From Dechloromonas sp. (lineage in GTDB: Bacteria; Pseudomonadota; Gammaproteobacteria; Burkholderiales; Rhodocyclaceae), in NCBI GenBank assembly GCA_017302355.1, contig JAFLDQ010000047.1, positions 1 to 23,061 on the forward strand: 23,061 nt of DNA, read 5' to 3'. Below the pieces are notes generated by a model. The model ran no database searches and was not told the origin of the DNA. It saw only the letters and a list, made by a program, of their open reading frames with translations. The position numbers and the translations under genes were made by a program. This document shows positions 1 through 6,968 of this stretch, piece after piece; the stretch's first letter is position 1, and each line of letters starts with the position of its first letter.

Positions 1-310
1 GCCAGCCGGACATCGCCTTCTCGCCGGCGGCGATCAGCGCTTCACTGTCGCACACCGGGTAGGTGGTGCCGATCGCGATGCCGTAGGGCGATTCCTCGCC
101 GCCCTGCCAGCCGGTCTGGCCGGGCTGGCCGAGCGCGAACTCCCGGCCAAGGTGACCCTCGAAGGCCAGCTTGCCGTCCTCGGGGGCGGTTTCGCCGTAG
201 GCCCTGGGGCTGGGCATTTCGTCATAGGCCGACCAGTAACCGCGGGTGGCGATGGCGTGCAGCGCGCCTTCGAGCGTGGCGCGGTGCTTTTCGAGCAGGG
301 GATGCGACAT
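1..310 (-). CDS. paaN: Phenylacetate degradation protein PaaN, N-terminal part (cut by window edge)
   Basis: Only the first 103 codons are present; the gene continues beyond base 1. The start is the ATG at 310, preceded on the minus strand by a good GGAGA ribosome binding site. The protein begins MSHPLLEKHRATLEGALHAI and continues with a GYWSAYDEMPSP segment, GREFALGQPGQTGWQGGE, and SPYGIAIGTTYPVCD. This is typical of the betaproteobacterial PaaN family, which is related to aldehyde dehydrogenases. In that family the N-terminal segment precedes the NAD-dependent aldehyde dehydrogenase core, which lies outside the window. Members act in aerobic phenylacetyl-CoA catabolism, at or after ring opening of the oxepin-CoA intermediate. 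The neighbouring paa genes are presumably beyond the left edge. Recognition is from memory of the family's N-terminus, and the catalytic domain cannot be checked here. Confidence 0.82.
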   Translation of the reverse strand, partial: MSHPLLEKHRATLEGALHAIATRGYWSAYDEMPSPRAYGETAPEDGKLAFEGHLGREFALGQPGQTGWQGGEESPYGIAIGTTYPVCDSEALIAAGEKAMSGW

Positions 311-415
311 GTCTTTCTCCAGGGATTCTTGTTCGGATGTGGCCGGCGGCGCGCGCCGCACGGCATCGCGCCAGCGATCGATTCGGCGCTTGAACGGAGA
401 ATGTATCATTGCCCG

Positions 416-616
416 ATGCCTGACCCCAAGGTCTTGAATGCCGTCGCCCCGGCGAACGCGCCCCTTGCCTACGGTCCGCCGCCGGCCTCCGAGCGCCACC
501 TCGACGCCGTCCTGACCCTGGCCGACGGCAGCAACCCGCCTGCCGACCCCGCCTTCGCCGAGCGCTTCCCGCGGGACGGGCCGCTGGCGGCGATGTCGCT
601 GGAGGTCGCGGCCTGA
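416..616 (+). CDS. Short hypothetical ORF, possibly a gene remnant
   Basis: A 66-residue reading frame beginning MPDPKVLNAVAPANAPLAYG and ending PLAAMSLEVAA. An in-frame ATG at 401 would add five residues, but its GGAGA motif abuts the start codon; from the ATG at 416 the same motif is about 15 bases away, so neither start is well placed. The frame is GC-rich with G/C third positions like the surrounding chromosome, unlike the AT-richer island that starts just after it. The protein is rich in Ala and Pro, with no membrane segment and no motif I recognise. It is divergent from paaN. It could be a real small protein or the 5' piece of a gene cut when the restriction-modification island arrived. 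If it is not real, the stretch 311-674 holds no other gene that I can support. Confidence 0.35.
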   Translation: MPDPKVLNAVAPANAPLAYGPPPASERHLDAVLTLADGSNPPADPAFAERFPRDGPLAAMSLEVAA

Positions 617-674
617 AAATTGGCTGTTTTTCGGGGTCGACCGCACTCGCTCAATCTTTGGTCAGTTACGCTTG

Positions 675-718
675 CGCTGGGAACAAAAGAGGCGTAATTT
701 CCGCTTTTATTCCCAGCG
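675..718 (+). promoter_or_regulatory. Imperfect inverted repeat in the methyltransferase leader, overlapping its RBS
   Basis: Two 18-base arms (675-692 and 701-718) are reverse complements at 16 of 18 positions, with an 8-base loop; the outer nine pairs (CGCTGGGAA with TTCCCAGCG) are perfect. The right arm covers most of the AGCGGAG ribosome binding site (715-721) of the methyltransferase starting at 729. It could be a DNA operator bound by the methyltransferase's own N-terminal helix-turn-helix, as is known for M.EcoRII and M.SsoII-type enzymes, or an RNA hairpin that limits translation. The repeat is seen directly; its role is inference. Confidence 0.6.
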
Positions 719-728
719 GAGTTTTTCC

Positions 729-2006
729 ATGGCTACTGTTCTGCATACTGGCCCCGACACTGACCTTGCCACCCACTACTTGGCGCGGGCGTTGCAGCAT
801 CATTCGCAAGTCGACGTGGCGGAGCATTTGGGGGTCACGGCACGAACTGTCCGCCATTGGATCGCCAACCAGTCGCTGCCGCGGAGCTACGTTTTCGGCT
901 TGCAACGACTGCTTCCTCTGGAGCTCCCGTTGGATGGCGATGCGCCGTATACGTTTATCGATCTGTTTGCCGGGATCGGCGGGATTCGCATGGCATTCGA
1001 AAACACTGGCGGGCGTTGCGTATTCACCAGCGAATGGGATACCTACGCGCAGAAGACCTACGTGGAGAACTATCCGAACGGTCACACCATCAACGGGGAC
1101 ATCACGAAGGTGGCGGCCGAAGAGATCCCTGAGCACGATCTGCTGCTGGCTGGATTTCCCTGTCAGCCCTTTTCCATTGCAGGCGTTTCCAAGAAGAATG
1201 CGTTGGGCCGAGCACACGGCTTCGCGTGTGAAACCCAGGGTACGCTGTTTTTTGACATCTGCCGGATCATCGAAGCCAAGAGGCCGCGTGCATTCCTTCT
1301 TGAGAACGTGAAGAACCTGATGTCTCACGACAAGGGGCGCACCTTTGACGTTATCAAGCGTTCGCTCGATGACTTGGGGTACGACATCCATCCGCGGGTC
1401 GTTGACGGTGCCCACTTTGTGCCGCAACACCGGGAGCGAATCCTCATCATCGGGTTCCGGAAGGAGGACAGCGTGGGTTTCGATTGGGACGCGCTGCCGT
1501 TACCGAAAAAGGGTGTGCGCAAGTTGAAGGATGTGCTTCATAGGGTGGATGGCAGCGAGCCGGTACTTCCTTGGGATGGCAATCGTTACTTTGACCATGC
1601 CAATCAGAAGGTGGACGCGCGTTACACCCTCACCGACAAGCTATGGGCTTACTTGCAGGGTTATGCCGAGAAGCACCGGGCGAAAGGCAATGGCTTCGGG
1701 TTCGGTCTGGTAACGCTGGATAGCGTCGCAAGAACCCTCTCGGCGCGGTACTACAAGGACGGCTCCGAAATCCTTGTTTCGCAGGGGGAAGGCCACAACC
1801 CTAGGCGCCTGACCCCTCGCGAATGCGCCCGTTTGATGGGTTTCCCGGATTCATTCCGGATTCCAGTCTCTGATACCCGGGCTTACAAACAATTCGGAAA
1901 CTCGGTTGTTGTCGATGTTGTTTCCCATGTTGCGGGGCTGATGGAGCCCTTCTTGAAAGCCGAGCGCCTAGAGCCAGAACTGCCGCTACGGTACGCAACG
2001 GCTTAA
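729..2006 (+). CDS. dcm: DNA (cytosine-5) methyltransferase, Dcm/M.EcoRII family (predicted CCWGG)
   Basis: This 425-residue enzyme transfers a methyl group from S-adenosylmethionine to C5 of cytosine in DNA. The start is the ATG at 729 with AGCGGAG upstream; an upstream TTG lies within the leader hairpin and is less likely. Residues 28-46 (VDVAEHLGVTARTVRHW) form a helix-turn-helix. Conserved motifs follow: FIDLFAGIGGIR (motif I, 76-87), AGFPCQPFS with catalytic Cys145 (motif IV), LENVKNL (motif VI, 191-197), QHRERILIIGFR (motif VIII, 233-244), then the target-recognition region and RLTPRECARLMGF and QFGNSVVV near the end. Long blocks such as AGVSKKN-LGRAHGFAC-TQGTLFFD match what I recall of E. 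coli Dcm and M.EcoRII, so CCWGG (inner C) is the predicted target. It opens a three-gene restriction-modification unit with vsr and an HNH nuclease. Confidence 0.93.
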   Translation: MATVLHTGPDTDLATHYLARALQHHSQVDVAEHLGVTARTVRHWIANQSLPRSYVFGLQRLLPLELPLDGDAPYTFIDLFAGIGGIRMAFENTGGRCVFTSEWDTYAQKTYVENYPNGHTINGDITKVAAEEIPEHDLLLAGFPCQPFSIAGVSKKNALGRAHGFACETQGTLFFDICRIIEAKRPRAFLLENVKNLMSHDKGRTFDVIKRSLDDLGYDIHPRVVDGAHFVPQHRERILIIGFRKEDSVGFDWDALPLPKKGVRKLKDVLHRVDGSEPVLPWDGNRYFDHANQKVDARYTLTDKLWAYLQGYAEKHRAKGNGFGFGLVTLDSVARTLSARYYKDGSEILVSQGEGHNPRRLTPRECARLMGFPDSFRIPVSDTRAYKQFGNSVVVDVVSHVAGLMEPFLKAERLEPELPLRYATA

Positions 2007-2044
2007 CCAAAGTTTCTCAAAGTCGCTCGATAGCGGCCGGTGCC

Positions 2045-2500
2045 ATGGATATTGTGGATCAAGCAACCCGGAGTCGCATGATGTCCGGGATTCGGGGGCG
2101 TGATACTAGTCCCGAGTTGTGTGTTCGCAGGCTGCTCCACAGCTTGGGTTTCCGTTATCGGTTACATGACCGTTCTTTGCCGGGAACCCCCGATATAGTT
2201 CTTCCCAAGTTCCGCACAATTGTCCAAGTGCAGGGCTGTTTCTGGCATGGACATGATTGCCACCTCTTCAAGTTGCCGGAAACCCGACGCGAGTTTTGGA
2301 TTGAAAAGATCAATTCGAACCGCCAGAGGGACCGGCTGGCCAACGAAGCCCTGATCGAGGGTGGATGGCGAGTTGCCGTAGTTTGGGAGTGTGCCCTGAA
2401 GCGAAAGACAAGAAATGACTTCTCGGAAATGCTTTCAACATGGATAAGATGTGGAGACTCGACTACACTGACCATCTCTGGCAGTCAAAACCAACCTTAA
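2045..2500 (+). CDS. vsr: Very short patch repair endonuclease Vsr
   Basis: A 151-residue member of the Vsr family, which nicks 5' of the T in T:G mismatches created when 5-methylcytosine deaminates at methyltransferase sites. It lies 38 bases after dcm and is the expected companion of a CCWGG-type methylase. Visible features are the N-terminal DQATRSRMM box, the LPGTPDIV segment with catalytic Asp50, GCFWHGHDCHLF (66-75 region) with His68, and VVWECALK. The zinc-binding residues of E. coli Vsr appear conserved as Cys65, His70, Cys72 and the Cys of WECAL. The position of E. coli His64, a catalytic residue, is Gln63 here (V-Q-V-Q-G-C-F-W, bases about 2221-2244), so activity may be altered. The start is the ATG at 2045. 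Codon use is AT-richer than in chromosomal neighbours. Confidence 0.93.
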   Translation: MDIVDQATRSRMMSGIRGRDTSPELCVRRLLHSLGFRYRLHDRSLPGTPDIVLPKFRTIVQVQGCFWHGHDCHLFKLPETRREFWIEKINSNRQRDRLANEALIEGGWRVAVVWECALKRKTRNDFSEMLSTWIRCGDSTTLTISGSQNQP

Positions 2501-2512
2501 GGGTTTTCATCA

Positions 2513-3478
2513 ATGGCACTGCGATGTCTTGAGCCATCTTCTGAATGGGACTTCCCGTTTTTCAAGGTGCTAGCCAACAACGACACCGGAGCGGCATCCG
2601 GTAACCAAGCAGGAGTAGTGATCCCGATACCCCTGCGCCCGTTCTTTCCGGGCCTGTCTGGGCCTGTATCCGCTACAAGCCCAACTGTTGATCATCGCAT
2701 CGAGGCCCAGCTATTCGTCGAGAATGTATATAAGGGCAACGTGAATGCTCGGTATCAATTCCAAACATGGGGTGGCACGAGACGGCCTGAATCAAGGCTT
2801 ACCGATCAACTCGGCCCCCTACGCAATGCAGCCGCTGGTGGTGATGTATTGATCATCCAACGGAGCATTGATCGTCTGGACTATTACAAACTTACCCTCA
2901 TCAGGCAGGCTTCACCGGAGTTTGCTACTGTTGCGGCTCTCGTGGCGGGCCGGAACTGGGGGGTTCTTGCTACAACTGCGCCACCGGTCTCAGATGCAGA
3001 TCTTGATTCTGCTCTCGCAGAGGAAGCGGCTCTTGAAGCGGCGCCATTTACGCTGATTGACCCTTCCGCAGGGACTGCTTCATCCACCGTTAGGCGGGTG
3101 GCACGTTCGATCATTTTCCGCTCGACTGTCTTGGAGCAGTACGAGGAACTCTGTGCGATTTGCGATGAGGCTCTCAGGACGCCTTCCGGATTGATTGAGG
3201 TTGATGCTGCGCACATTGTTCCTCGCTCGCTGATGGGCGTGGATGATGCACGTAATGGACTTGCCCTGTGTAAGCGTCACCACTGGGCATTTGATAAAGG
3301 CCTGTTTGGTATCGGTGACGACCGAAATGTGTTTGTGCCCGGTTCGGTTTCTTCGATTCCGCAGAATTTAAACCTAAACCGGTTTCACGGTCATCCCGTT
3401 CGAGAGGCCAAGACCCCTGCTTTGCAGGTTCATCCCAGTGCCTTTAAGTGGCATCGGGACAACCTGTTGGTCAGATAG
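2513..3478 (+). CDS. Putative restriction endonuclease: EcoRII-N-like DNA-binding domain plus C-terminal HNH nuclease
   Basis: A 321-residue protein starting 12 bases after vsr, with TTAAGGG as a likely ribosome binding site. Residues about 14-155 resemble the N-terminal effector-binding (B3-like) domain of EcoRII: FKVLANNDTGAASGNQAGVVIP parallels the KRLSANDTGATGGHQVGLYIP segment of EcoRII, and WGGTRRPESRLT parallels its FGKTRNEKRIT DNA-contact region. A variable linker (about 158-195) leads to an HNH domain: zinc-type Cys214 and Cys217, then DAAHIVPRS with His234, ARNGLALCKRHH with Asn248, Cys253 and His256/His257. EcoRII itself carries a PD-(D/E)XK catalytic domain, so here the nuclease module differs. 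With its neighbour methylase the protein is most simply the cognate restriction enzyme for CCWGG. Type IV (methyl-dependent) cleavage is the alternative. Specificity and activity are inferred. Confidence 0.8.
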   Translation: MALRCLEPSSEWDFPFFKVLANNDTGAASGNQAGVVIPIPLRPFFPGLSGPVSATSPTVDHRIEAQLFVENVYKGNVNARYQFQTWGGTRRPESRLTDQLGPLRNAAAGGDVLIIQRSIDRLDYYKLTLIRQASPEFATVAALVAGRNWGVLATTAPPVSDADLDSALAEEAALEAAPFTLIDPSAGTASSTVRRVARSIIFRSTVLEQYEELCAICDEALRTPSGLIEVDAAHIVPRSLMGVDDARNGLALCKRHHWAFDKGLFGIGDDRNVFVPGSVSSIPQNLNLNRFHGHPVREAKTPALQVHPSAFKWHRDNLLVR

Positions 3479-3674
3479 TCATCGACTTGGAACCGCTGGC
3501 TGCCGTTGAATCTCTGACGGCGTAACCGGCAGAAGTGGATCGGTAGCCGTGGATTTGTACTAGCTTAGATTGTGGTCGGACGCTTGCCACAGTTTGGCCA
3601 CAACCCTTCTGAACGTAGGGTACCCTTCAGCCACCCAAGCTGCCAGTCTGGTGCCAACTCAATTCCTTGGCCCG

Positions 3675-4343
3675 ATGAGCGATCATTCGCCAACCTACCA
3701 ACCCCCGCCCGACGCAGGTCTCGACATCCGCTACCTCGATGATGACTTGCTCGTCGTCGACAAGCCGGCCGGGCTGTTGTCGGTGCCGGGGCGGGGGCCG
3801 GACAAGCAGGATTGCCTGAGCGCCCGCGTCCAGGCCCGCTATCCGGAGGCGCTGCCGGTGCATCGGCTCGACCTCGGCACCTCGGGTCTGCTGGTGCTGG
3901 CGCGTGGGCCGGAGATGCACCGCGCCCTCAACCGGCTGTTCGCGACGCGCGGGGTGGAAAAGCGCTACGTGGCGCTGGTCGCCGGACGCATGGAGGCGAG
4001 CGAGCAGGTGATCGACCTGCCGCTGATCGCCGACTGGCCCAACCGCCCGCTTCAGATGGTGGACCACGCCATCGGCAAGCCTTCGCGCACGCGGCTGCGC
4101 GTGGTGGGCCATGAGCCGTGGCTGGATGCGACGCGGGTCGACCTCTTTCCGGAAACCGGGCGCTCGCATCAGTTGCGCGTGCACCTGCAGGCCATCGGCT
4201 ACCCCATCCTTGGCGATGAGTTCTACGCGCCGCCGGAGGTCTTCGCGCGTGCGACCCGCCTGCTGCTGCATGCCACGGTTTTGGCCTTCCGCCACCCGTC
4301 GACCGCGACAGCACTCCGGGTGGAGAGTCCGGCGCCGTTCTGA
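3675..4343 (+). CDS. rluA: tRNA/23S rRNA pseudouridine synthase RluA
   Basis: This 222-residue protein converts uridine to pseudouridine at position 32 of some tRNAs and position 746 of 23S rRNA (known roles of E. coli RluA). The length matches E. coli RluA (219). The signature VHRLDLGTSGLLVLARG holds the catalytic aspartate (Asp66). Other RluA-specific blocks are VVDKPAGLLSVPGRG (27-41), VIDLPLIADWPNRP, GKPSRTRL, GRSHQLRVHLQAIGYPILGDEFYAPPE and RLLLHA. It has no N-terminal S4 domain, as expected for RluA rather than RluC or RluD. The frame is open further upstream (from about 3570), but the ATG at 3675 gives the family's normal N-terminus. GC content returns to the chromosomal level here, marking the right side of the restriction-modification island. 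The 196-base gap before it (3479-3674) shows no gene. Confidence 0.93.
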   Translation: MSDHSPTYQPPPDAGLDIRYLDDDLLVVDKPAGLLSVPGRGPDKQDCLSARVQARYPEALPVHRLDLGTSGLLVLARGPEMHRALNRLFATRGVEKRYVALVAGRMEASEQVIDLPLIADWPNRPLQMVDHAIGKPSRTRLRVVGHEPWLDATRVDLFPETGRSHQLRVHLQAIGYPILGDEFYAPPEVFARATRLLLHATVLAFRHPSTATALRVESPAPF

Positions 4344-4635
4344 GCATGGGTGGCCGGTGCGGCTCGCGAATGCGAATCCACTGCTGAATATCCTGTTGAT
4401 CCGGCGCGCTGCAGCCGGAAAGGCGCAGGGCGCCCGATGCGCCGTCAAAAATTTTTCGTGTCGCCCGCGCAGGGGATGAAATTCCTCGTCGGGAATCCCC
4501 GATGGCCAAAATTGGTGCGCTGCGGTAGAATACAACCCGATTAGACATTTCAGCTTACCTCGTTCGCCAGGAATCGCCGCGCCGCAGCCGCTTCCGGCGT
4601 CGTTGGTCAAGTCCCCGACGACCCGGGGCCGGGTC

Positions 4636-5850
4636 ATGGCGGGGCGTCGAACGAGACCGGCGTCCAGGCTCGGCGACAAAAAAGCACAAGCGAGATCCCA
4701 GAACACAGTGATTTGCCAACCCGTTCCTCATCGCCTGCCAAGCGGCAATCATCCGTTGCAGTTCGTCATCGCCCTGCGCGCGATTGCGGCGACGATCATC
4801 GTCTGGCACCACTTCGCCATCTACCCGCCGTTGCGCGAGTGGGCGGCGCCGCTGATGGGCGACGTCCTCGACTGGCTGGCGCAGCACGCGAGGACGACCC
4901 AGGTGTTTTTCGTGGTGGGCGGGTACGTCATGGCCCGCAGCATGAGCGCCCGCTGCTGGAACCTGCGGCGGATCAGGTCGTTCGTCGTGCAACGCTACTG
5001 CCGGCTCGGGGTGCCCTATCTGGGCGCCATCGCCATGATCCTGCCGATCTACGTCGTGGCGCGCGACTGGCTGCCCGGGCAGGTCGTCGGCGAGCCGCCG
5101 ACGCTGCCGCAGCTGCTTGCGCATCTGTTTTTCCTCCAGGGCATCCTCGGCTATGAACAACTGTCGGCGGGCCTGTGGTTCGTCTGCATCAATTTCCAGC
5201 TCGGCCTCGTGTATGCCGCCAGCCTCTGGCTGCGGGACACGGTCGGGCAGGGCAAGGTCGACTTCGTCGGCCTGCTGGGCTGGCCGTTGCTCGCCTTTTC
5301 GCTGTTCCATTTCAATCTCGACGAAGCCTGGGATAGCTGGTGGCTGTACTTCTTCCCCTATTTCTTCATGGGGGTCGTCATCCACCGCAGCGTGCGCGGC
5401 GAGGCCCGCAGGCTCGAATTCTGGCTCTGTGCGCTGCTCTTCGTCGGCGCGATGACCTTCGAATGGCGCTGGCGCCTGGTCAGCGCGCTGGTGGTCGGAG
5501 TGGTGCTCTTCGCCGTCGAACGGCGCGGCCTGGGCGGACGCTGGCCGCAGGTGCGCCTGCTTTCCTGGCTGGGCAGGATCTCGTTCAGCCTCTTTCTGGT
5601 GCATTTTCCCGTGCTGGTGCTGGTCGGCGCGTTGTGGGCGCGTTTCGACTGGGTCTCTGCCGAGGCGGGCGTCGCCGGCCTGCTCACCGCATTTGGCCTG
5701 AGTCTGCTGGTGGCCGAGCTCTTTTATCGCCTGGTCGAGCGTCCGGCCGCCCGGCTCCACCGCAGGATGCCGCAGCCGGAAGCCGAGGGCGGGACGCCGC
5801 GGCCGGCGGCCCGCGAGGCTCTCCCGTCGCCGGCGCTCAATACACGCTGA
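4636..5850 (+). CDS. Acyltransferase-3 family integral membrane protein
   Basis: About 404 residues with roughly ten hydrophobic segments. The N-terminal LQFVIALRAIAATIIVWHHF is the typical acyltransferase-3 start, where the histidine pair after the first membrane helix is thought to be catalytic. It is followed by TQVFFVVGGYVMAR, the usual second segment of this family, RYCRLGVPYLGAI, several Trp-rich helices, and the closing LSWLGRISFSLFLVHFPVLVLVGAL segment. Members transfer acyl groups (often O-acetyl) onto exported or surface polysaccharides and related molecules; no substrate can be named here. The start is uncertain: ATG 4636, upstream TTG 4603 and GTG 4708 are all in frame, and none has a strong ribosome binding site. 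The C-terminus is a Pro/Ala-rich tail of about 30 residues. It converges on the LysR gene, with no operon partner. Confidence 0.8.
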   Translation: MAGRRTRPASRLGDKKAQARSQNTVICQPVPHRLPSGNHPLQFVIALRAIAATIIVWHHFAIYPPLREWAAPLMGDVLDWLAQHARTTQVFFVVGGYVMARSMSARCWNLRRIRSFVVQRYCRLGVPYLGAIAMILPIYVVARDWLPGQVVGEPPTLPQLLAHLFFLQGILGYEQLSAGLWFVCINFQLGLVYAASLWLRDTVGQGKVDFVGLLGWPLLAFSLFHFNLDEAWDSWWLYFFPYFFMGVVIHRSVRGEARRLEFWLCALLFVGAMTFEWRWRLVSALVVGVVLFAVERRGLGGRWPQVRLLSWLGRISFSLFLVHFPVLVLVGALWARFDWVSAEAGVAGLLTAFGLSLLVAELFYRLVERPAARLHRRMPQPEAEGGTPRPAAREALPSPALNTR

Positions 5851-5961
5851 GCGGCGCAGCGCCCGCTCCCGGCGTCGGCAATTGCCGCCTTCGGGCGGGC
5901 AGGCGGCGCTGCATCGGCGGTGCGCGGCGCGCCGGGTTCGCTGCGAACTTCCGGCGCCGGC

Positions 5962-6879
5962 TCACGCCTCTTCCCAGGGTGGTGCGGGGTGGAAGGTCGC
6001 TTCCAGTTCGGCAAGGAAGACCCGCACCTTGGGCACGCGGACCCGGTTGGGCGTGTAGCAGGCGTACAGGTGGCGGCCGAGGCCGCTGACCGGCGCCCAG
6101 TCGCCGAGGACGCTCCTGAGGCGGCCGCGCGCCAGCTCCGCGCCGCACAGGTAGGTCGGCAGGATCGCCAGGCCGTGGCCGGCGAGCACGGCGTCGAGGA
6201 TGCAATCGACGTTGTTGAAGTCGAACTTGCTGGCGACCGGGATGCTGATCTCGTCCCCCGCGCGGTCGACCAGCCGCCAGCTGCGGCCGTCTTCCGGCAG
6301 CATGTAGCTGAAACATGGGTGGTGGGCCAGATCGTAGGGCGTTCTTGGTTCGCCGTGCGCGGCAAAATAGGCGGGCGTGCCGCAGATGACGCGCTTCATC
6401 AGCACCAGCTTGCGAGCCACGGCGTCCTGCGGCGGCGTTCGCGTCAGGCGCAGGGCGAGGTTGATGTTGTCGTCGACGAGATCGACCAGCGCGTCGGTCA
6501 GGACCAGTTCGCAGCGCAGTTCGGGATGCTTGGCGACGACCTGCGGCAGCAGGGGGGCGATGTACATGCGCCCGAAAGTGATCGAGGCGCTGATCCGCAG
6601 AATGCCGCGCGCCACATCGCCGAGGTTCCTGACGGCGACCTCCGCGCCCTGAACCGCTTCCAGCGCCCGCAGCGCGTGTTGATGGAAGACCTCGCCGGAC
6701 GGTGTCAGGCTGAGCCTGCGCGTCGAGCGCTCGAAGAGGCGCACCCCGAACGCCCGCTCGAGTTCGGCGACCTGCTTGCTGACCTGCGCCCGCGTGCAGT
6801 CCAGCCGCCGGGCGGCGGCGGCCATACTGCCGCTCTCGACGACCTTGACGAAACTGTCCCAGCTACCGAGCCATACCAT
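5962..6879 (-). CDS. LysR-family transcriptional regulator
   Basis: A 305-residue one-domain-plus-sensor regulator. The N-terminal winged helix-turn-helix is clear: FVKVVESGSMAAAARRLDCTRAQVSKQVAELERAFGVRLFERSTRRLSLTPSGE (residues about 10-63), the standard LysR DNA-binding pattern. From about residue 90 the periplasmic-binding-protein-like effector domain follows (GILRISASITFGRMYIAPLLP, then CGTPAYFAAHG and GHGLAILPTYLCG). The family acts as tetramers that respond to small molecules and commonly regulate the divergently transcribed neighbour. Here that neighbour is the MFS transporter at 7107, so control of that gene is a reasonable inference. The start ATG at 6879 has only a weak ribosome binding site and lies three bases from an inverted repeat that may be its own operator. 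Confidence 0.9.
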   Translation of the reverse strand: MVWLGSWDSFVKVVESGSMAAAARRLDCTRAQVSKQVAELERAFGVRLFERSTRRLSLTPSGEVFHQHALRALEAVQGAEVAVRNLGDVARGILRISASITFGRMYIAPLLPQVVAKHPELRCELVLTDALVDLVDDNINLALRLTRTPPQDAVARKLVLMKRVICGTPAYFAAHGEPRTPYDLAHHPCFSYMLPEDGRSWRLVDRAGDEISIPVASKFDFNNVDCILDAVLAGHGLAILPTYLCGAELARGRLRSVLGDWAPVSGLGRHLYACYTPNRVRVPKVRVFLAELEATFHPAPPWEEA

Positions 6880-6881
6880 GT

Positions 6882-6898
6882 GTCAATGATCCGTTGAC
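6882..6898. promoter_or_regulatory. Inverted repeat GTCAA-N7-TTGAC beside the LysR start (possible autoregulatory site)
   Basis: Perfect five-base arms separated by seven bases end three bases from the LysR start codon. The size and symmetry fit a LysR-type binding site, and its position would let the regulator block its own transcription or translation. The repeat is seen; its function is inferred. Confidence 0.35.
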
Positions 6899-6922
6899 GG
6901 TATGATGCCAATTATGGGCTTT

Positions 6923-6950
6923 TTGCCAACGATCTTGCCAACTATAGTTG
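6923..6950. promoter_or_regulatory. Tandem TTGCCAAC repeats and 12-base palindrome between LysR and MFS genes
   Basis: TTGCCAAC occurs at 6923-6930 and again at 6935-6942, 12 bases apart. The second copy runs into the perfect palindrome CAACTATAGTTG (6939-6950), which contains a TATAGT that could be a plus-strand -10 element for the transporter. The arrangement looks like a regulator-binding and promoter region between divergent genes. No transcription start can be assigned from sequence alone. Confidence 0.35.
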
Positions 6951-6968
6951 CCGAAAGTTGAAGTACTG

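Noticed and set aside
672..728. Upstream TTG start for the methyltransferase
   Set aside because: It lies inside the leader inverted repeat, has no ribosome binding site, and would add non-conserved residues; ATG 729 has AGCGGAG.
3479..3674. Searched for a tRNA, integrase or attachment-site repeat at the right edge of the restriction-modification island
   Set aside because: There is no cloverleaf, no repeat matching the left edge and no integrase. Only a short AGGGTACCCT palindrome was seen, too small to interpret.
4425..4455. Possible terminator after rluA: GGCGC-CCGAT-GCGCC followed by GTCAAAAATTTTT
   Set aside because: The stem is only five pairs and the T run is separated from it by eight bases, so it was not listed as a feature.
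5876..5898. CGGCAATTGCCG palindrome and adjacent CCGCC-TTCG-GGCGG hairpin between convergent acyltransferase and LysR genes
   Set aside because: The overlapping short stems have no T tract. They could help termination, but chance is not excluded in such GC-rich sequence.
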